From a virus, in the IMG/VR virus record IMGVR_UViG_3300043410_001192, positions 1 to 24,490 of that record: a DNA stretch of 24,490 nucleotides. One strand, written 5' to 3'. Positions 21,390 to 24,490 of the stretch are shown here, one piece after another; position 1 is the stretch's first letter, and every line of letters begins with the position of its first letter. The notes under the pieces are model-generated. The model saw only the letters and a list, made by a program, of their open reading frames with translations, was not told the DNA's origin and ran no database searches. Position numbers and translations under genes: made by a program.

Positions 21390-24380
21390 ATGAAAATATT
21401 TGATGCCAGTATAACGGGTTCGATGGAAGTGGCCGGAAGTGGTCACATTGCGGGAAACCTAACAGTAGACGGAGTAATAAACGCTTCAATAAGTGGTACC
21501 ACATCCAACGCAGTTTCCGCGTCACACGCTGCGAGTTACACTTTGACATCTTCATTTTATGAATTTACGTCATCGTATCGTACTGGTTCATTCACCGGTA
21601 GTTTTGAAGGTGATGGTAATGGTTTATATAATATACCTGCAAGTGGTGTAACAGGTTTACAATTAAATAAAATTTCAGATGGAAATACCAACGCTCAAGT
21701 TTATGATGGTGTTGGTTTAAGAATAAATGATGATACCTTTGTCACCGGTTCAGTATATGTTACAGGTGATGTTGTAATTAACGGTACGTCATATAACGCC
21801 GCAACCTCAGGTACATCTGGCAGTTCAGGGTCAAGTGGTACATCAGGTACAAGTGGTAGTTCAGGTTCTTCAGGTAGTAGTGGAACTAGCGGTTCTTCTG
21901 GTAGTTCAGGTTCTTCAGGTAGTAGTGGAACTAGCGGTACGAGTGGTTCATCAGGAAGTAGTGGTACATCAGGAACATCAGGTTCAAGTGGTACATCAGG
22001 AACATCAGGTTCTTCTGGTTCCGATGGAAGTTCAGGTACTAGTGGAACATCGGGCACAAGTGGAACATCAGGTACAAGTGGAAGTAGTGGAACATCAGGT
22101 ACAAGTGGAACATCAGGCACAAGTGGAAGTAGTGGAACATCAGGTTCTTCTGGTTCCGATGGAAGTTCAGGTACTAGCGGTACATCTGGCAGTTCTGGTT
22201 CATCAGGAAGTAGTGGCACGAGTGGTTCATCAGGAAGTAGCGGTACGGGTGGAACGTCAGGTAGTTCAGGTTCTTCAGGAACAAGTGGTACATCAGGTTC
22301 TAGCGGTTCATCGGGAAGTAGTGGTACCAGTGGTACATCGGGTAGTTCGGGTTCTTCAGGAACTGTGACAATGACAGGAACGCAAGACAATGGATTATTA
22401 ACATTAGACGGTTCATCTCCTAATGTTACAGTTGAATCGAACTTAACGTTTGATGGTAACAATTTAAAATTAGTAGGTAATCAATATATTACGGGTTCAT
22501 TATGGGTAACTCAAGATTTCAATGTATTGGGTTCCGCGTCAATAGTTTATGTGACATCATCACAATTGAATGTCCAAACATCATTTATAAGTGTAAACGT
22601 AAATGAACCATCCGAAAGATTCGGAGGATTAAAAGTATACGATAGTGGTAGTTCAAATGCAACGGCATCATTGGCATGGGATAGTTTAAATAACAGATGG
22701 GTTTATCAAAACGCAAGTGGTTCATCATATAGTGGTGCAATGTTAATAATGGGACCGAGAAATACAGGTTCTTTAGGTGAGGAATTGACATTAACAAGTG
22801 GTAAAATTCCTAAATCAATCGGTGGTGACCATATTGGTGATTCGATTATTTCAGAAAGTACGGGGGCAATTGGTGTATCGGGTAGTTTATCCGTTACAGG
22901 TTCATTATATATTAACGGTTCATCATATACTGCAGCAACTTCAGGAACTAGTGGAACGAGCGGTTCGTCAGGAACATCAGGTTCGTCTGGTAGTTCAGGT
23001 ACTAGTGGAACATCAGGTTCGTCTGGTAGTTCAGGTACTAGTGGAACATCAGGTACAAGTGGAAGTAGTGGTTCTTCAGGAACAAGTGGTTCTTCAGGAA
23101 CATCAGGTTCGTCTGGTAGTTCAGGTACTAGTGGAACATCAGGTACAAGTGGAAGTAGTGGTTCTTCAGGAACAAGTGGCTCATCAGGTTCTTCAGGAAG
23201 TTCAGGCACAAGTGGAAGTAGTGGTTCTTCAGGAACAAGTGGAACATCTGGGTCAAGTGGTACATCAGGAACATCTGGAAGTTCAGGTTCATCAGGTTCT
23301 TCAGGAAGTTCAGGTACATCAGGAAGTAGTGGTAGTTCTGGTACTTCAGGTAGTAGTGGTAGTTCAGGGTCATCGGGAACATCTGGTTCTAATGGAAGTT
23401 CGGGAACAAGTGGTTCGTCGGGCTCTTCAGGTTCATCAGGTTCTAGCGGTTCGTCGGGCTCTTCAGGAAGTAGTGGTGCTGCAACAATCAATAGTAATAC
23501 TGATAACTATGTTATAACAGCAACTGGAACTGCGGGTTTAATTCAAGGAGAACAATATCTACAATATAACGGTACTAAACTCACAGTATCAAATGCAAAT
23601 GTATTTGGTATGATTCAAGGTGGTTCCGATAATTATCACGGTATTGTAATGAGAGGTGATTTTACCGATTCTACAGTTACAACTGTAACGCCTACGGATG
23701 TAATGAATTTTATTGAGTATGGTGGTGTTTGGAAATTTAGACAAGTTAATGGAAGTGCAAACACATTAAGGGCTTATATTGATACAACAAACGGTGGTGG
23801 TCGTTTATTAGATAGTGTTGCATATTCTTATGCCGCTAATATGAATCAAAATGTTAGAACATCAGATTCGCCATCATTTAATTATATAAAATTAACCGCG
23901 GCAAATTCAGGTGGTGGTTCAGCGGGAACTGTTGGATTAAAGTTTTCAGGTTTGAGTGATTATGATAGTTTGGAACTAGGGGTTACGGGTAACTATGACG
24001 GTATGATTAGGACATATGGAAATGATTTAAAAATATACGCAGGTCATTGGAGAAGTACTTCTACAGCATCTGAAGACCATAGTATATATTTCCACACCTC
24101 AAAAAATGGAAGTACAAACTGGAGCACTGCAAAATTAAGACTTGACCATGATGGTCATTTAACACCAGGGTTCAACGCAACACAAAATTTAGGTTCATCA
24201 TCATTAAGGTGGAACATTGTTTATTCGTCTGACTTAAGTTTAAAAAATGAATATGGCGATTACACTTTAGTTGAAGGAGAAAAAGATTTATATTTATACA
24301 ACAATAAATTAAATAAAGTGTTTAAATTTTTATTGGAAGAGGTTGACCCATCAACAGCTCCACCTAAGAAACAAGAATAA
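21390..24380 (+). CDS. Phage fibre-like structural protein with two Gly-X-Ser tracts
   Basis: A 996-residue protein that is probably a trimeric tail or surface fibre. Residues 1-139 are a Thr/Ser/Gly-rich beta-type head with ASHAASYTLTSSF and FEGDGNGLYNIPASGV, motifs common in phage fibres. Residues 140-324 and 518-696 are two tracts of Gly-Thr-Ser and Gly-Ser-Ser triplets, collagen-like in period but without proline. The middle (325-517) is a beta-rich spacer. The module before each tract is duplicated (TGSVYVTGDVVINGTSYNAATSG and TGSLSVTGSLYINGSSYTAATSG in part). The C-terminus (697-996) ends in LSLKNEYGDYTLVEGEKD, a variable linker and FKFLLEEVDPSTAPPKK, an end I associate with marine phage fibres and that may drive trimer assembly. 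No signal peptide or transmembrane segment is seen. It stands downstream of a protein O-glycosyltransferase-like gene, and its many Ser/Thr are candidate acceptors. Assignment as a structural fibre is inference from architecture. Confidence 0.85.
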   Translation: MKIFDASITGSMEVAGSGHIAGNLTVDGVINASISGTTSNAVSASHAASYTLTSSFYEFTSSYRTGSFTGSFEGDGNGLYNIPASGVTGLQLNKISDGNTNAQVYDGVGLRINDDTFVTGSVYVTGDVVINGTSYNAATSGTSGSSGSSGTSGTSGSSGSSGSSGTSGSSGSSGSSGSSGTSGTSGSSGSSGTSGTSGSSGTSGTSGSSGSDGSSGTSGTSGTSGTSGTSGSSGTSGTSGTSGTSGSSGTSGSSGSDGSSGTSGTSGSSGSSGSSGTSGSSGSSGTGGTSGSSGSSGTSGTSGSSGSSGSSGTSGTSGSSGSSGTVTMTGTQDNGLLTLDGSSPNVTVESNLTFDGNNLKLVGNQYITGSLWVTQDFNVLGSASIVYVTSSQLNVQTSFISVNVNEPSERFGGLKVYDSGSSNATASLAWDSLNNRWVYQNASGSSYSGAMLIMGPRNTGSLGEELTLTSGKIPKSIGGDHIGDSIISESTGAIGVSGSLSVTGSLYINGSSYTAATSGTSGTSGSSGTSGSSGSSGTSGTSGSSGSSGTSGTSGTSGSSGSSGTSGSSGTSGSSGSSGTSGTSGTSGSSGSSGTSGSSGSSGSSGTSGSSGSSGTSGTSGSSGTSGTSGSSGSSGSSGSSGTSGSSGSSGTSGSSGSSGSSGTSGSNGSSGTSGSSGSSGSSGSSGSSGSSGSSGAATINSNTDNYVITATGTAGLIQGEQYLQYNGTKLTVSNANVFGMIQGGSDNYHGIVMRGDFTDSTVTTVTPTDVMNFIEYGGVWKFRQVNGSANTLRAYIDTTNGGGRLLDSVAYSYAANMNQNVRTSDSPSFNYIKLTAANSGGGSAGTVGLKFSGLSDYDSLELGVTGNYDGMIRTYGNDLKIYAGHWRSTSTASEDHSIYFHTSKNGSTNWSTAKLRLDHDGHLTPGFNATQNLGSSSLRWNIVYSSDLSLKNEYGDYTLVEGEKDLYLYNNKLNKVFKFLLEEVDPSTAPPKKQE
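21854..21938 (+). repeat. 40-base exact direct repeat within tract 1
   Basis: The 40 bases at 21854-21893 recur at 21899-21938, a 45-base (15-codon) period. The reading frame is kept, so unequal recombination here would change fibre length without a frameshift. Confidence 0.9.
21999..22177 (+). repeat. 44-base exact direct repeat within tract 1 carrying the Asp-containing unit
   Basis: The 44 bases at 21999-22042 recur at 22134-22177, a 135-base (45-codon) period. Each copy includes the only Asp of its region (GSDGSSG), so the rare interruption was spread by duplication rather than by point mutation. Confidence 0.9.
22941..23477 (+). repeat. Gly-X-Ser coding tract 2
   Basis: About 59 nine-base units encoding Gly-X-Ser with X = Thr or Ser and a single Asn interruption (GSNGSSG, near base 23390). 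No Asp unit is present, unlike tract 1. It is about the same length as tract 1 (179 against 185 residues), as if both rods had a similar structural span. Confidence 0.95.
23007..23179 (+). repeat. 83-base exact direct repeat within tract 2
   Basis: The 83 bases at 23007-23089 recur without change at 23097-23179, a 90-base (30-codon) period. The first 48 bases also occur at 22971-23018. With free synonymous variation elsewhere in the tract, identity over 83 bases points to a recent duplication. Confidence 0.92.
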
Positions 24381-24383
24381 TAT

Positions 24384-24490
24384 ATGCCATTCGATTTAAG
24401 TGGAAACGTTATTAGTAGTACGGACATTACAAGTGCTGGTATTTTTTTAAAAAAAACCATTACAGATGGTTTAATGTTTGAAGTAGATGC
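24384..24490 (+). CDS. N-terminus of a second fibre/structural protein, 3' end outside window
   Basis: An ATG three bases after the fibre stop opens a frame that runs to the window edge (35 complete codons, then two bases). It begins MPFDLSGNVISSTDIT and continues to ITDGLMFEVDA. The start resembles the N-termini of phage structural proteins that begin with a short beta repeat and continue with a DGLVLxLDA-type motif leading into a LamG/concanavalin-like domain; this is from memory and the domain itself is outside the window. The close spacing suggests cotranscription with the upstream fibre gene. Confidence 0.7.
   Translation, partial: MPFDLSGNVISSTDITSAGIFLKKTITDGLMFEVD

Larger units (their letters stand above)
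21807..22361 (+). repeat. Gly-X-Ser coding tract 1
   Basis: About 61 nine-base units encoding Gly-X-Ser, where X is Thr or Ser except for two Asp (in GSDGSSG) and one Gly (GTGGTSG). Serine codons vary freely (tca, agt, tct, tcg, agc), so the DNA is less repetitive than the protein, but exact direct repeats remain. GC content is visibly higher than in the flanking genes because of the Gly codons. Confidence 0.95.

Noticed and set aside
21701-23491. Long antisense frames (253 and 261 codons) rich in Pro/Glu/Leu/Val and + strand alternate frames rich in Val/Gln over the repeat tracts
   Set aside because: They are the other reading frames of the nine-base Gly-X-Ser repeat, which has few stops in any frame. 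They have no start context or domain and coincide exactly with the tracts.
1-24490. Rho-independent terminators, tRNA genes and CRISPR arrays
   Set aside because: I looked at the gaps after 5660, 6665, 15209, 21333 and 24380 and saw no GC-rich hairpin with a T run, and found no cloverleaf or spaced-repeat array. A folding search could still find weak ones.

Overview
The window is an AT-rich stretch of almost fully coding DNA with every gene on the + strand. It most likely comes from a tailed phage (or, less likely, a prophage), probably one infecting a Bacteroidota-type host. The phage call rests on the right end: a 996-residue fibre-like protein with two long Gly-X-Ser tracts (21390-24380), followed by the start of another fibre-like gene cut by the window edge. 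The host call is an inference: genes lack Shine-Dalgarno sequences and start behind A/T-only leaders. No capsid, terminase, replication, tRNA or CRISPR feature is visible.

Layout. (1) 1-3852: three consecutive radical SAM enzymes with an N-terminal cysteine-rich 'twitch' region; the first lacks its 5' end. (2) 3874-5660: a NodU/CmcH-type carbamoyltransferase and a 38-residue basic protein. (3) 5698-6665: an APS kinase, a small HxGH nucleotidyltransferase and a DUF2061 membrane protein, chained by overlaps. (4) 6755-8800: a 630-residue protein ending in a Hint (intein-like) domain, preceded by what looks like a second, catalytically dead Hint domain, then a 48-residue orphan. (5) 8810-15209: nine genes joined by 1-4 base stop/start overlaps: two SGNH hydrolase paralogues, three 2-oxoglutarate/Fe(II) oxygenase-like proteins, two DxD glycosyltransferase-like proteins and two more radical SAM enzymes. 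(6) 15246-21333: a three-domain glycosyltransferase/glycosyltransferase/FkbM methyltransferase, a stand-alone methyltransferase, and a 901-residue fusion of methyltransferase, putative glycosyltransferase and a TibC/Aah-like protein O-heptosyltransferase with its four-cysteine finger. (7) 21390-24490: the Gly-X-Ser fibre and the next structural gene.

How it may work together. The enzymes of regions 1-6 are nearly all modification enzymes: radical SAM, glycosyl-, carbamoyl- and methyltransfer, sulfate activation, hydroxylation and esterase-like hydrolysis. The most specific clue is the TibC-like domain, whose known relatives put sugars on serines of repetitive surface proteins. It ends 57 bases before a protein with about 120 Gly-(Ser/Thr)-Ser triplets. 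My leading hypothesis is that the virus glycosylates, and perhaps further decorates, its own fibre. A rival reading is that the enzymes remodel host surface glycans. The sequence alone does not decide between them.
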